From Shewanella pealeana ATCC 700345 (lineage in GTDB: Bacteria; Pseudomonadota; Gammaproteobacteria; Enterobacterales; Shewanellaceae): a stretch of DNA of 64,000 bases. A program made the position numbers and the translations under genes. Shown piece after piece: positions 17,002 to 26,438 of the stretch (positions are counted from its first letter, which is position 1; each line of letters starts with the position of its first letter). The stretch is from positions 3,595,001 through 3,659,000 of the forward strand of contig NC_009901.1 in assembly GCF_000018285.1 (NCBI RefSeq), written 5' to 3'. Under the pieces are notes generated by a model. The model did not search any database, had not been told where the DNA came from, and was given only the letters and a program-made list of their open reading frames with translations.

Positions 17002-18086
17002 AACGACTCCTTGATAACGCGCTTAACGGTAATTTCAGACATATTAGGGTTTATTGTGGCTAAGTGAGACAGCGCGACGACTGCAGCTCCTATAGCAAAT
17101 TGAGTTGACTCTTCAGTGCTCCACTGCTGGATCCAGCCGTGGGCAAGACCTGCAAGAAATGCATCACCCGCACCGTTGGCATTGACCATAGACACTGTCA
17201 TAGCGGGAACTAAGGCTTGTACGCCCTCATCGCTATAAAACACGCCATCGCTACCTAAGCTTAAGAAAATGCGCTTCACGCCTTGGCTGTGGAACCAGTT
17301 TGCCAATTCAGGCAGTTGATCATGGCTATCGATGCTGATCCCAGACAACTGCTCAGCTTCTTTAAGGTTAGGTTTTAGGGTATGGACTGAACTTAAGAAA
17401 GGCTTAATTTTCTCGGCTTTGGCACATGAAACCGTATCAACAAAAATCGGTCTATCTGAGAAATTACTTAACAGGTACTCCAAAGACTCCGCCGATAAGT
17501 TGGCATCGACAATAATCAGCTCGGCTCGGCGTAACACTTCTTCATGGGTCTTTAACACAGCAACGCTGAGTTTTTCCAAAATCGCCATATCATTGATGGC
17601 AACATGCATATCGCTGTCCCCATCAAGTACTGATAGATAGGTTGAGGTCGCAAACTCATCGAGTTGAATGCAGCCCTTCATATCAATACCAGCCTGTTGG
17701 CACTGAGTCATGATCATCTGGCCATAAGTATCTTTACCAAGTGCACTAATCAGATGAGTATCCGAGCCAAGTCTGGCAAGGTTTTCTGCGATATTGCGGC
17801 CCACGCCACCCGGTGAACAGCTCACACTGCCAGGGTTAGAGTCGCCAACTTGTAGGGTATGTAGGGGACGGCCAAGAATATCCATGTTGGCACCACCGAT
17901 CACGATGGCATAACGAGATTCGGCAAGAATATAACCTTTACCTTTAATCACGCCTTTATGGGTTAGATTCATGATGTGACCAGCCACTGCAGAGCGACTG
18001 ATCCCCAGTTGATCGGCAATATTCTGCTGCGGGATCAGTGGGTCTTGTTTAAGTAGTGCTAGTATCTCGAGTTCGCGTTCTGTCAT
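16995..18086 (-). CDS. psuK: HTH-PfkB kinase, probable pseudouridine kinase
   Basis: The protein is about 363 aa from the ATG at 18084-18086. It has an N-terminal winged-helix unit (MTERELEILALLKQDP...QQNIADQLGISRSAVAGHIMNL) joined to a PfkB sugar kinase with the GGVGRNIAENLARLG motif and the catalytic NANGAGDAFLAG. It phosphorylates pseudouridine to feed PsuG (inferred from the operon). E. coli PsuK lacks the HTH, while E. coli YeiI has the same fusion layout. The HTH suggests self-regulation through the palindrome at 18109-18128. The TTG at 18116 would put the start inside that palindrome and was not chosen. Confidence 0.88.
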   Translation of the reverse strand: MTERELEILALLKQDPLIPQQNIADQLGISRSAVAGHIMNLTHKGVIKGKGYILAESRYAIVIGGANMDILGRPLHTLQVGDSNPGSVSCSPGGVGRNIAENLARLGSDTHLISALGKDTYGQMIMTQCQQAGIDMKGCIQLDEFATSTYLSVLDGDSDMHVAINDMAILEKLSVAVLKTHEEVLRRAELIIVDANLSAESLEYLLSNFSDRPIFVDTVSCAKAEKIKPFLSSVHTLKPNLKEAEQLSGISIDSHDQLPELANWFHSQGVKRIFLSLGSDGVFYSDEGVQALVPAMTVSMVNANGAGDAFLAGLAHGWIQQWSTEESTQFAIGAAVVALSHLATINPNMSEITVKRVIKESLC

Positions 18087-18108
18087 TATTATTATCCAGT
18101 CGACACGG

Positions 18109-18128
18109 CCAAACAAACATTTGTTTGG
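18109..18128. promoter_or_regulatory. Palindromic operator candidate of psuKG
   Basis: CCAAACAAA-CA-TTTGTTTGG has perfect 9-bp arms around a 2-nt centre, 23 bp upstream of the psuK ATG. A related partial site CCAAACttttGTTT follows at 18132-18145. Position and symmetry fit an operator for the HTH of PsuK itself (inference). Confidence 0.65.
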
Positions 18129-18145
18129 ATACCAAACTTTTGTTT

Positions 18146-18639
18146 AAACTTGTGCGGAGAATATGCTTAATTAATTGATTAATCAAGAGCGACAATGTTT
18201 GATTGGAGGAAATTGTGATCGAGATGCTAAAAGGATATTAGATTAAACAGCACTAAATTAGGTGTGAATTAACAACATGTATTCAGCAGACCAATAGAGT
18301 GTTCTCGTAATTTAAACGGCGCGAACACAGTCAGAACAAGCTCTAAGGGAGAGCAACGGCTCTGCTATTTTATGAGTGATAGCTGGAGATGAGACGCTTT
18401 GGTTTAATAAAAAAATGCTAGTAATGGATACAACTAGATATGACGGCGGAAAACAAAATTAATATCGATGAGTACAATAAAAGGCCGATACTCACACTCC
18501 AGAAGGACTGTCTCACAAAGAGCTGTCTTGGCAGTAACTGTGAGTATCGTAAACCTATTATCTATCCTCTCACTCTTCTCACTCTAAACAAGCGCTTAAC
18601 CTAACGCTAAGTACTTGTTCTAAGGTCTTGTTCTAAGTG
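18146..18639. other. Intergenic region with a long-range hairpin
   Basis: No coding frame is recognised. Perfect 11-bp arms CGATACTCACA (18487-18497) and TGTGAGTATCG (18539-18549) enclose 41 nt. On the minus strand the second arm is followed by GCCTTTTATT, so this may be the 3' end of the aspT transcript, about 90 nt past its stop. Confidence 0.55.
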
Positions 18640-20385
18640 CTAAAGCACCATAGTTAAATAGCCTAATACCAGCACTATCATAGAGGTGAGTGCATAAGGT
18701 ACAGGGTAGCCAACCGCTGGCATATCACTTTGACATACATCTTGAGCCCCTTTCATTGCAGGCGTGCTATTACGTCCACCGGCGCAGGCGCCAGCCAATA
18801 TCGCAGGGTTCATCTTGCGGAAATACAAGCCATATAGCCAAGCTAACAAAGGAGGAACAAGTGCAGCAGTTAAACCAAGAGCCGCGATTTTAATCACCAC
18901 AATACCTTGAAATGAAGCCAGAATCTTAGGGCCAACCGTTGCAGCAAGTACCGCGACAAATAAGCTTAAGCCGATATCTTGTAAGAAGCTTCTTGCGCCT
19001 TCACTCATAGGACCACCAAAGGCCGGGTTACGAGTCCTTAAGAAGGAAAATATAATCCCGGTTAACATACAGCCCGCAGAGGTGCCTAATGCAAAAGGGA
19101 TCCCACCTAAGGTCACGCTAAAATGTCCGCATACATAACCAATCAGCAAGGATATGGCTAGGTAAAAAGTTTCCGTTAAGGTACTTTCTACTATCGGTGT
19201 ACTATTTAACTTTTTAGCGACTTGCTGAACGCACCAATCCGATCCGGCAACTCGCAATACATCGCCAACTTCGACAACTGCTTGCTGGGTAACGGGTAGC
19301 TGGTGCCCTTGTCTAAACAGCGCTTTAATGTAAACGCCAAAGCCCACCTCATCGCTAATTTGAGCAATCGTCTTACCAGTATATCCTGACTTACCTAGAT
19401 GAATATCAGCCACTTCAATGTCGACGTTTCTAGCTCTAGGCTCATCGACCTCTACACCAACAAAAGCACCATCGTCTATCAAAACATGATAGTCGCCTCG
19501 AATACCGATAACATCACCTAAGGCGAGTTTTGGATTATCAGCAGCATCAAATACTTGCTCGCCTCGAACCACTTTTAAAATCGCGGCATGGGGAAACTTC
19601 TTAAACAGTGACTCAACGCTTTGACCAACTAACTCTTGGTGCTCTACCCGATAGGCGCGAATGTCTAACGGCAATACACCAAGGTTTGAGAATCCATTAG
19701 TACTTGGCAGCGCCTCAACATCATCACCTACGCCAAATTCTGCCTCAGCATCTTTACCCGCCTTAACGGGATCGATACCAAACATCGCTGGTAAATACTT
19801 AATAAGTAAAATAATGAAAACACTGGATAAGACATAGCTAATAGCATAACCCGCGGCAATATTAGCGCTGACTTGATCTAAGGTCATGCCTGCTGGCGCC
19901 TTAAACGCACCAGATGAGATAGCAGATTGAGCAACCCCCATCACGGCAGTTACCGTGTAACTGCCCGAGATGATCCCTGCAGCATAACCCGGTGCTAAAC
20001 CGAGTAATTTTGCTCCGAAAAATACAATAAGAAAGTTACTAAAGACCACGATCAGGCCTATCACAACAAAGTCGAGCCCGCCTCTGGCAAGGCCGGAGAA
20101 AAACTGTGGCCCTACCTTCATGCCTATCGCATACATAAACATCATCAAGAAAATGTCAGACACTAATCCGGGTTCTTCGATTTTCAAGCCATAAACAGAA
20201 AAAGCCGTCAGGGCGATAGCAACACCAACGACTAAGGTTCCGGCTGTAGAGCCTAGCGCTATTCCCTTGATAGAAATTTTTCCCAGTGGGTAACCGATAG
20301 CGATGGCTAAAAACAAAAATACGAAGGGGTTATGAGCGATATAACTAAACACAAAACTGAATAACTCAGAAATATTCATAATCAT
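18640..20385 (-). CDS. AspT-family (AAEx) amino-acid antiporter
   Basis: This 581-aa protein has the AspT layout: two blocks of hydrophobic segments (residues 10-215 and 390-581) flanking a hydrophilic middle with two TrkA-C-like (RCK_C) domains. Family motifs are the N-terminal GSTAGTLVVG and the C-terminal GGRNSTPAMKGAQ with a PVPYALTS end. AspT exchanges aspartate for alanine in Tetragenococcus (known). Here the upstream gene is glutamate decarboxylase, so glutamate/GABA exchange is likely (inference). The start ATG at 20383-20385 has a second ATG two codons on; AGTGAG lies upstream. A hairpin at 20405-20429 separates it from gadB. Confidence 0.85.
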   Translation of the reverse strand: MIMNISELFSFVFSYIAHNPFVFLFLAIAIGYPLGKISIKGIALGSTAGTLVVGVAIALTAFSVYGLKIEEPGLVSDIFLMMFMYAIGMKVGPQFFSGLARGGLDFVVIGLIVVFSNFLIVFFGAKLLGLAPGYAAGIISGSYTVTAVMGVAQSAISSGAFKAPAGMTLDQVSANIAAGYAISYVLSSVFIILLIKYLPAMFGIDPVKAGKDAEAEFGVGDDVEALPSTNGFSNLGVLPLDIRAYRVEHQELVGQSVESLFKKFPHAAILKVVRGEQVFDAADNPKLALGDVIGIRGDYHVLIDDGAFVGVEVDEPRARNVDIEVADIHLGKSGYTGKTIAQISDEVGFGVYIKALFRQGHQLPVTQQAVVEVGDVLRVAGSDWCVQQVAKKLNSTPIVESTLTETFYLAISLLIGYVCGHFSVTLGGIPFALGTSAGCMLTGIIFSFLRTRNPAFGGPMSEGARSFLQDIGLSLFVAVLAATVGPKILASFQGIVVIKIAALGLTAALVPPLLAWLYGLYFRKMNPAILAGACAGGRNSTPAMKGAQDVCQSDMPAVGYPVPYALTSMIVLVLGYLTMVL

Positions 20386-20404
20386 TTCTCACTAAGTTAT
20401 ATAG

Positions 20405-20429
20405 AAAAAGGCCGTCTTTATGGACGGCC
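20405..20429 (-). terminator. Hairpin between gadB and the antiporter gene
   Basis: On the minus strand GGCCGTC-cataaa-GACGGCC is followed by TTTTTC, directly after gadB and 20 nt before the antiporter start. It would stop or attenuate read-through, lowering antiporter expression relative to GadB. Confidence 0.85.
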
Positions 20430-20439
20430 TCTCGACTAA

Positions 20440-21834
20440 TTAACCATGATTAAAGCCAGACGACTCTTTGGCATCACTACCATGTGAAATTGGGTGTTCG
20501 GCAAAAAATTCAACACAGTGCTTCAAGTCAGCTACTAATAAGTCCGCTTGATCTCGGCTAAACCCATGCCGTACCAGAATACGCATAATGACTAAATCCT
20601 CTCTCTTCGGCGGCATGGCATAGGCCGCAATCTGCCAGCCTCGAGAACGGATACGATCAGAGAGATCAAACAAGTTAAACCCTGGGTCAACGCCCTCTTT
20701 TAACGACCAACTCATCGCAGGGATCCCGTCATGACCATCATAAATGATCTCGAACATCCCCAGTTTCTCAATCTCACTCGACAGGTATTGCGCGGTGTCG
20801 TAACAAGCCTGATGGATTTTTCTGTAGCCTTCTTTACCTAAGCGCAAAAAGTTGTAGTATTGCGCAACTATCTGTCCACCAGGTCGAGAGAAGTTCAGCG
20901 CAAAGGTCGGCATGTTACCGCCAAGGTAGTTCACATTAAAAATAAGGTCTTCATCTAAGGCCGACGCATCGCGCCAAATAACCCAACCCACACCAAGAGG
21001 GCTCAAGCCAAATTTATGCCCAGACGCATTAATTGATTTTACCCTTGGTAATTTAAAGTCCCATTCTAGTTCTGGTTGGCAAAATGGCGCTAAGAAGCCT
21101 CCACTGGCGGCATCAACATGCATTGGAATATCCAGTCCAGTCTCTTTTTGCAACTTATCGAGCGCATCATGTACCGCCTTTACAGGCTCGTACTGACAGG
21201 TGAACGTCACCCCTAAAGTCGGTACAACACCTATGGTATTTTCATCGCAGCGCTTAATCACTTCTTCAGCATTCATGATTAAACGATCGCCTTCCATCGG
21301 GATCTCACGTAACTCTATATCCCAATAGCGCGCGAATTTATGCCAGCAAACTTGCACCGGTCCACAAACCATATTGGGTTTATCCGTTGGTTTACCTAAC
21401 GCTTTCATCTTCTTACGCCAAGCCCATTTCAATGCCATACCACCGAGCATCGCAGCCTCACTCGAGCCAGTGGTTGAGCAGCCTAAGGTATTTTCAGCGT
21501 CGGGAGAGTTCCAAAGGTCGGCAAGCATATGCACGCAACGGGCTTCAAGCTCTGCAGTTTGAGGGTACTCATCTTTATCGATCATATTCTTATCGATACA
21601 TTCGTCCATCAATTGATGAACTTCATCCTCAACCCAAGTTTGGCAAAATGTCGCTAGATTTTGACGGGAGTTTCCGTCCATCATCAGCTCGTCGTGTACG
21701 ATTTGATATGCATGACGTGGATTATTTTCCTGCTCAGGCATCTTATATTTAGGCATGGATAAAGCTAAGTCAGACGATGAGTAGATATCATCTAAGAGGT
21801 CATCTCGCACAGTATCTTTTGAGTGAAGAGGCAT
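20440..21834 (-). CDS. gadB: Glutamate decarboxylase
   Basis: The 464-aa PLP enzyme converts glutamate plus a proton to GABA and CO2. Group II decarboxylase features are visible: [33 protein letters not shown] with the PLP-contact Asp, and [11 protein letters not shown] with the Schiff-base Lys274. The length matches E. coli GadA/B (466). The N-terminal acid-sensing helix region is present and a His sits at the penultimate position, near where E. coli GadB has its locking His465. With the downstream AspT-type antiporter it forms an acid-resistance or proton-motive cycle without GadC. Confidence 0.95.
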   Translation of the reverse strand: MPLHSKDTVRDDLLDDIYSSSDLALSMPKYKMPEQENNPRHAYQIVHDELMMDGNSRQNLATFCQTWVEDEVHQLMDECIDKNMIDKDEYPQTAELEARCVHMLADLWNSPDAENTLGCSTTGSSEAAMLGGMALKWAWRKKMKALGKPTDKPNMVCGPVQVCWHKFARYWDIELREIPMEGDRLIMNAEEVIKRCDENTIGVVPTLGVTFTCQYEPVKAVHDALDKLQKETGLDIPMHVDAASGGFLAPFCQPELEWDFKLPRVKSINASGHKFGLSPLGVGWVIWRDASALDEDLIFNVNYLGGNMPTFALNFSRPGGQIVAQYYNFLRLGKEGYRKIHQACYDTAQYLSSEIEKLGMFEIIYDGHDGIPAMSWSLKEGVDPGFNLFDLSDRIRSRGWQIAAYAMPPKREDLVIMRILVRHGFSRDQADLLVADLKHCVEFFAEHPISHGSDAKESSGFNHG

Positions 21835-22317
21835 TATATTTTACTCCAATGAATTCAATAAAATTTCCTACTAGCTGGCGATGGTCAGCTGACGTAACCA
21901 ACATAGAAGATAGCGCCCATCGCCGCAACACCCAACCGAGTGTAAAACTACGAATTAATCAAAAGTTAATCTAAAACATAAGATTGACTATGAACGACAG
22001 TCGAAAACAACAACAAAGCAACCATTCGCGACACTTTAAACCATCAAAAAAATATCAAAACAACATTAAACCCAAACCAATAACTCAGTGCTAGTTTGTT
22101 GGTTAGTGCTTAAAATGTACAAATGAGTATGGGAGCAGTTGTTATTATTCGCCAATTTTAAAGGCTGATTTACAATGCAGTTACAGATTAGGTTATGGCG
22201 TAATAGTTAATTCTGAATATTATTTTGACAATGAATCAATCAAGATACCGTTATTGCTAGCGACTAAATCGATTACTCTTAGTGCCACACTCAATAGAAT
22301 TTTGATAGAGAAACAAT
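21835..22317. other. Intergenic region, gadB promoter side
   Basis: Divergent genes flank this AT-rich gap. No ORF or convincing operator is seen. A TTGACA at about 22226 lacks a well-spaced -10 box. Confidence 0.45.
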
Positions 22318-22656
22318 ATGACTCAATCGACGCCCCCATCAACCACGCAATTAACGACTCCTTTGACTACTCCTTTGACAATAGTGGCAAATATCACAGC
22401 CCATGCCGATAAAGTAGAAATAGTAAAAGCAGAACTGATAAAGGTGATTGCAACGACTCGAGAAGAGAAAGGCTGTTTGCAGTATGATCTGCACCAAGAT
22501 AACGAAAATCCAGCGCATTTCACTTTTTATGAGAACTGGGCTTCAAGGGAAGATTTAAAAGCTCATCTGAATACACAACACATAAAAGACTATGTCGCGG
22601 TAACAGAGGGAATGGTTAAGGAGTTTACCCTCAATGAGATGACACTTATTGGTTAA
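22318..22656 (+). CDS. ABM-domain (YgiN-like) monooxygenase-type protein
   Basis: The 112-aa protein has a Thr/Pro-rich N-terminal stretch (TQSTPPSTTQLTTPLTTPL) encoded by short DNA repeats, then a ferredoxin-like ABM domain: IVANITAHADKVEIVKAEL, TREEKGCLQYDLHQD, FTFYENWASREDLKAHL. Such dimeric proteins act on quinones or other aromatic substrates; the real one is unknown. The true start could be later, but no ATG intervenes before the domain. The gene is solitary. Confidence 0.85.
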   Translation: MTQSTPPSTTQLTTPLTTPLTIVANITAHADKVEIVKAELIKVIATTREEKGCLQYDLHQDNENPAHFTFYENWASREDLKAHLNTQHIKDYVAVTEGMVKEFTLNEMTLIG

Positions 22657-22736
22657 GTGAGCAAAGGCTAGCAATACAAACCCGACTACCCTGACTCACT
22701 TAGCGATTAACACAGTTGCGCTTAACACAGTGGCGA

Positions 22737-22943
22737 CTAAGCATCCTCTTCATGCATATAGCCTTCAATTAGCACCATCTGCTCTGATAGCTTGTCATCT
22801 AAGTTAGCTAAGCGATAACTGCCATGAGGCAGTTTTTCTAGGCTAATACTATCACCCGCCTGTATATGTAACTGATCGATGACCTCTCTTGGCAGGGTTA
22901 ATCCTAAGCCTTCACCGACTACCTGTATTTTAAGTTCAGCCAT
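22737..22943 (-). CDS. AbrB/MazE-like DNA-binding protein, orphan
   Basis: This protein of about 68 aa has a swapped-hairpin AbrB-type N-terminal domain (IQVVGEGLGLTLPREVIDQLHIQAGDSISLEKLP split by family positions) as found in MazE/VapB antitoxins and AbrB regulators. I chose the third ATG (22941-22943), which has AGG 8 nt upstream. No toxin gene is adjacent: downstream is the convergent ABM gene, upstream the restriction-like endonuclease gene, 116 nt away on the same strand. It may be a solitary regulator or a relic of a toxin-antitoxin pair. Confidence 0.78.
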   Translation of the reverse strand: MAELKIQVVGEGLGLTLPREVIDQLHIQAGDSISLEKLPHGSYRLANLDDKLSEQMVLIEGYMHEEDA

Positions 22944-23059
22944 AATCATCACCTACTCTATCTATTAACCTAACAGTGTACTTTTGTGCGTCCTCCGAAA
23001 TAAGAGAATTCACTATCATTATTATAGTTGAACTCTCCTTTTTCAGTGCTTATTCACTG

Positions 23060-23911
23060 CTATGTTAATCCCAGTTCAAACTCGGTTGCAACACGCTTCC
23101 AATAGACCCCGGACTCATGACAGGTTTTATCTCTATCTAATATAAATAAGCCTTTAAAGCGATACATGGTCTGCCCCAGCTCATCTTTTACACGAGCAAA
23201 AACCATCTGCTGAATATTTTCAGACAAATTTTTATCGATAAACTGACGTTTCTTAGTTTCTGATTCAATGCAGTATTCATGAATTTCACAGCCATCATAG
23301 CTGATATGATTAAACCACTGCTCGTTGGGGTACAGTTTTGGGAACCACAGCCTTATATTGGGATAGTGAGGTACGCTGGCTGAAGATCGCTGCCAGCCTT
23401 TATAGTTATGCCCGAGCAGATTACAGACCTCAGCAGAAGTGCGCAGCGCCACGTTTTCACTGGCACGAATAACCCCGCGGCTCTGTAGGTAGCTTACGCT
23501 GTGCTCAGTCTCAGGATCCCAAGCTTGAAAATTTCCCGCAGCTTTCTGCACTTCAACGCTTTGCAGGATCTCGGCCACGATTTGGTCAACCTGTAAGTTA
23601 ATCTGCTCAATTGCTACTGAGGCATCGATACGTTTAACCTGATGATCGGTCGCGGTAATAATATCGAGCTCTCGAACCTTGTCCGCATCGACCTGCTGCT
23701 TATGAAAGCCTTCATCGATCTCTATGTGCAACTTAAGCTGGGGAAGATACAGATCGGTCAGTGCAAAACCATCTGGTCTAGCAACGTATTGCTGGGTGAT
23801 AAACTTAATATCAAGATCATCGACCTTATGAATAATTCGGGTGATAGCATACAACTCAAAACGCTTATTCTTACAACGTTGTAGCTGTCGAGTCATGTGT
23901 AGGGTTTTCAT
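23060..23911 (-). CDS. PvuRts1I/AbaSI-family modification-dependent endonuclease
   Basis: The 283-aa protein matches, from memory, the layout of AbaSI/PvuRts1I (about 290-320 aa). The N-terminal Vsr-like nuclease has RFELYAITRIIHKVDDLDI, then LTDLYLPQLKLHIEIDEGFH with Asp53, Glu64, Asp66 and His70 as candidate catalytic residues. A middle segment FQAWDPE leads into an SRA-like recognition domain with LWFPKLYPNEQW (188-199), ISYDGCEIHE and FARVKDELGQTMYRFKGLF. These enzymes cut DNA with 5-hydroxymethylcytosine or its glucosylated form, as in T-even-like phages. No methyltransferase is adjacent, as expected for type IV restriction. Activity here is inferred. Confidence 0.85.
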   Translation of the reverse strand: MKTLHMTRQLQRCKNKRFELYAITRIIHKVDDLDIKFITQQYVARPDGFALTDLYLPQLKLHIEIDEGFHKQQVDADKVRELDIITATDHQVKRIDASVAIEQINLQVDQIVAEILQSVEVQKAAGNFQAWDPETEHSVSYLQSRGVIRASENVALRTSAEVCNLLGHNYKGWQRSSASVPHYPNIRLWFPKLYPNEQWFNHISYDGCEIHEYCIESETKKRQFIDKNLSENIQQMVFARVKDELGQTMYRFKGLFILDRDKTCHESGVYWKRVATEFELGLT

Positions 23912-24204
23912 ACCGTTCGAACAAGAGTCAATACATAAAAATTGGGGCGATAATTTTATAGATTTTTCAATTTAAGTTAAATCCCCACAAAATAATATTC
24001 ACTCTATTCGACCACTCTATGAGCTACACACGATAAATCTAATTAAGCACTTATTTTTATTGATTTTTTATTGCGATCTCAATCCGGTATTTATGAAAAT
24101 CTTCAATACTCACTCTACTATCCTCAGCTAGAATCCTTACGCCATTTACTTACCGAATGGTGTTTCCTATGAGCCTAAGCGCTCATTCCTAACTAGGATT
24201 TACA

Positions 24205-26316
24205 ATGAAAAAGTTAAGCTTACTTGCCGCCTCTATCGGCATCATTTTAGCAGGTTGTAGCAGTGATGATGACAATGCCATTAGCACGTTTGAAGTTAAA
24301 GCTATCGACGGCTATCTAGTTAACGCCGATATCTACGCGGGCGACAAGTGCGACACAAAGGCTGGCGTCACCGATGAGCGCGGCATAGCTAAAATCGATG
24401 AAAAATTCAAAGACCAAAAACTGTGTGTTAAAGCTGTTGTAGGACAAACAATTGATAGCGACCGCGGCATTGTCACCAAAGCATTCGAATTATCGGCTCC
24501 AGCTGACTCTACGGTTATCAACCCGATGACCAACCTTGTTGTAGAGAAAATGCAGGCAACACCAAGTCTAACGGCTGAAGATGCAAAAGCTGAAGTTACC
24601 AAGCAATTCGCGGCACTAAACGCTAAGCCAGAGCAGTTATTTGGTGACTACATTGCTGACGCCAATGCTGGCAATAAAGTCGCAGAAGGTATCAAGGTTA
24701 TCGGCGAGACCTTAGTCGATGCGCAAGTAGAAGACACTGATGTTTCTGAAGTGATTTTAGACGACTTAGTGACTGATGTTGCTGACAAAGTTGAAAGTAA
24801 TGAAGACCTTGACGATTACGCACCAGTAATTGATAAAGAAGAAGGCTTCAAACCAAACCACAGACCAAACATCACTTTAACTGACGCAGAGCAAGATAAG
24901 CTTGAAGAAATTAAGCTTGAACTTGGTCAAACTATTGCAACTATCGAGCTATTGTCAGCCTTTGACGATAAAGATAATGATCTGTTAACTCTTGAAGTTA
25001 AGAGCGAAGATGGCGAAACATTGGCTGAACTAGGCCTAGCATTCAACAGCGACACAGGTCTACTTAGCGGTAAACCATTAACAGCAGGTGAGATTGAGCT
25101 ACATGTCTATGCGACAGACAGCAAAGGTGCTCGCTCATACCCACTAGAAATCGAAATCGATGTTACTAGCCCGAACTCTGCACCAACTATCGATAATGAA
25201 GAAAAATCTGAAATTGAAGCTGAGCTAAAAGAGTTAAACCTAACTCAAGGTGACACTGTCGATGCAACAATCGAACTTGACGATCTGTTTAACGATGTCG
25301 ATGAAGATGCACTTAAGCTAGTTGCAACCACTGACATGCAAGGCGTAACGCTTAAGATTGAGCAACAAGACGACCTGCATCTAACGGGCACGCCAGAACT
25401 TGCTGGTGAGTTCACCATCACAGTAACGGCTGATGATGGCATTAATGCTGCTGTTAAAGCAGAGCTAAAAGTTACTGTTGCTAATAACGACATCACGCCA
25501 GATCCTGAAGTACATCCACTGGAAGGCAAGAATTGGTATGTGCTAGAGCACGGCAGTGATGATGGTGTTGATAACAGCTCAGATTTCCAACGTGTTTGGT
25601 GTGAAACTTATAAGTTCGTAGACGGTAACGTGTTGATGAACAAGCGTAATCTAAGTAACTTAACCGAATGTGCTGCAGAAACAACTGAAAAAGTCGGTAC
25701 CTATACAGTCAACGGTGACAAGCTTGAAGCTAGCTTTGTGATGGAAGGTGGTGTGGCAGAAGCCTCAACTATCACAGCTAAGCCTGCATTAAATGGCATT
25801 GGCGCTGGCGCTGGCGCACAAACTGTTGCTATTCATGGTGAGCGTTATACCTTCTTCAAAAACGATGATGACGCAGAGAAACGTCTCGATATCGAATCTG
25901 ATGACAATGCAAACGATCGTAGCTTCGCCATTGAAATGCCTGCTCTTGAACAAGAAGATGAGCAAAACATCCAGTACAACCTAGTACAGATCAGCTTACA
26001 GACCAACGATATGGGTGATGACGTTGATATGTACTTTGATCTTCCAGGCAAAGACCTAACCTGTGAAGAAGTTAGCGAATTCTATAACCCAACACTAACA
26101 GCAATAGGTCTACCTAAATACGGTGTTTCAGCTCAGCTAATGGACAATGATAGCGAAGAGTTTAACTTCTGTGTTGCTCAATTCACCATTAACGAAACAG
26201 TTCCAACGGGCACTATCTTCAGCATTATTGGCCAACTAAAGTATGACGACGATGCTGGCATTGTTGAGCCAATCAAGGCTAACATCGAATGGACAGGTGA
26301 AGCCGATAACGAATAA
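24205..26316 (+). CDS. Large lipoprotein with Ig/cadherin-like domains
   Basis: A lipoprotein signal (MKKLSLLAASIGIILAGC, lipobox LAGC, Cys18) is followed by Ser-Asp-Asp-Asp, which favours outer-membrane sorting. After a carboxypeptidase-regulatory-like start (VKAIDGYLVNADIYAGDKC), residues about 220-435 form two putative cadherin/He_PIG modules, with DDKDNDLLTLEV...SDTGLLSGKP and NDVDEDALKLVA...LTGTPELAGEFTITVTADDG. The C-terminal 250 residues are not recognised. The protein is very acidic (Asp/Glu-rich), so Ca2+-binding modules are likely (inference). It is monocistronic with a terminator at 26344-26370. Confidence 0.85.
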   Translation: MKKLSLLAASIGIILAGCSSDDDNAISTFEVKAIDGYLVNADIYAGDKCDTKAGVTDERGIAKIDEKFKDQKLCVKAVVGQTIDSDRGIVTKAFELSAPADSTVINPMTNLVVEKMQATPSLTAEDAKAEVTKQFAALNAKPEQLFGDYIADANAGNKVAEGIKVIGETLVDAQVEDTDVSEVILDDLVTDVADKVESNEDLDDYAPVIDKEEGFKPNHRPNITLTDAEQDKLEEIKLELGQTIATIELLSAFDDKDNDLLTLEVKSEDGETLAELGLAFNSDTGLLSGKPLTAGEIELHVYATDSKGARSYPLEIEIDVTSPNSAPTIDNEEKSEIEAELKELNLTQGDTVDATIELDDLFNDVDEDALKLVATTDMQGVTLKIEQQDDLHLTGTPELAGEFTITVTADDGINAAVKAELKVTVANNDITPDPEVHPLEGKNWYVLEHGSDDGVDNSSDFQRVWCETYKFVDGNVLMNKRNLSNLTECAAETTEKVGTYTVNGDKLEASFVMEGGVAEASTITAKPALNGIGAGAGAQTVAIHGERYTFFKNDDDAEKRLDIESDDNANDRSFAIEMPALEQEDEQNIQYNLVQISLQTNDMGDDVDMYFDLPGKDLTCEEVSEFYNPTLTAIGLPKYGVSAQLMDNDSEEFNFCVAQFTINETVPTGTIFSIIGQLKYDDDAGIVEPIKANIEWTGEADNE

Positions 26317-26343
26317 CTCGTTAAAACAGGTTTAAGTTCATAC

Positions 26344-26370
26344 AAAAAGGAGAGCTTCTGCTCTCCTTTT
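26344..26370 (+). terminator. Rho-independent terminator
   Basis: AAAAAGGAGAGC-ttct-GCTCTCCTTTT, 28 nt after the lipoprotein stop. Confidence 0.88.
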
Positions 26371-26438
26371 CTATTCTGCCAATTTTAGAGTTGGCCAAAT
26401 CTACTATTAACTATTAATCAAGTCTGAGCGACTGCACC

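Noticed and set aside
16995..18116. psuK start at the TTG at 18116
   Set aside because: It would place the operator-like palindrome inside the coding region and adds ten residues not matching the HTH start; the ATG at 18086 is preferred.
22737..22943. Complete toxin-antitoxin module
   Set aside because: No MazF/VapC-like toxin frame is found next to the AbrB/MazE-like gene on either side.
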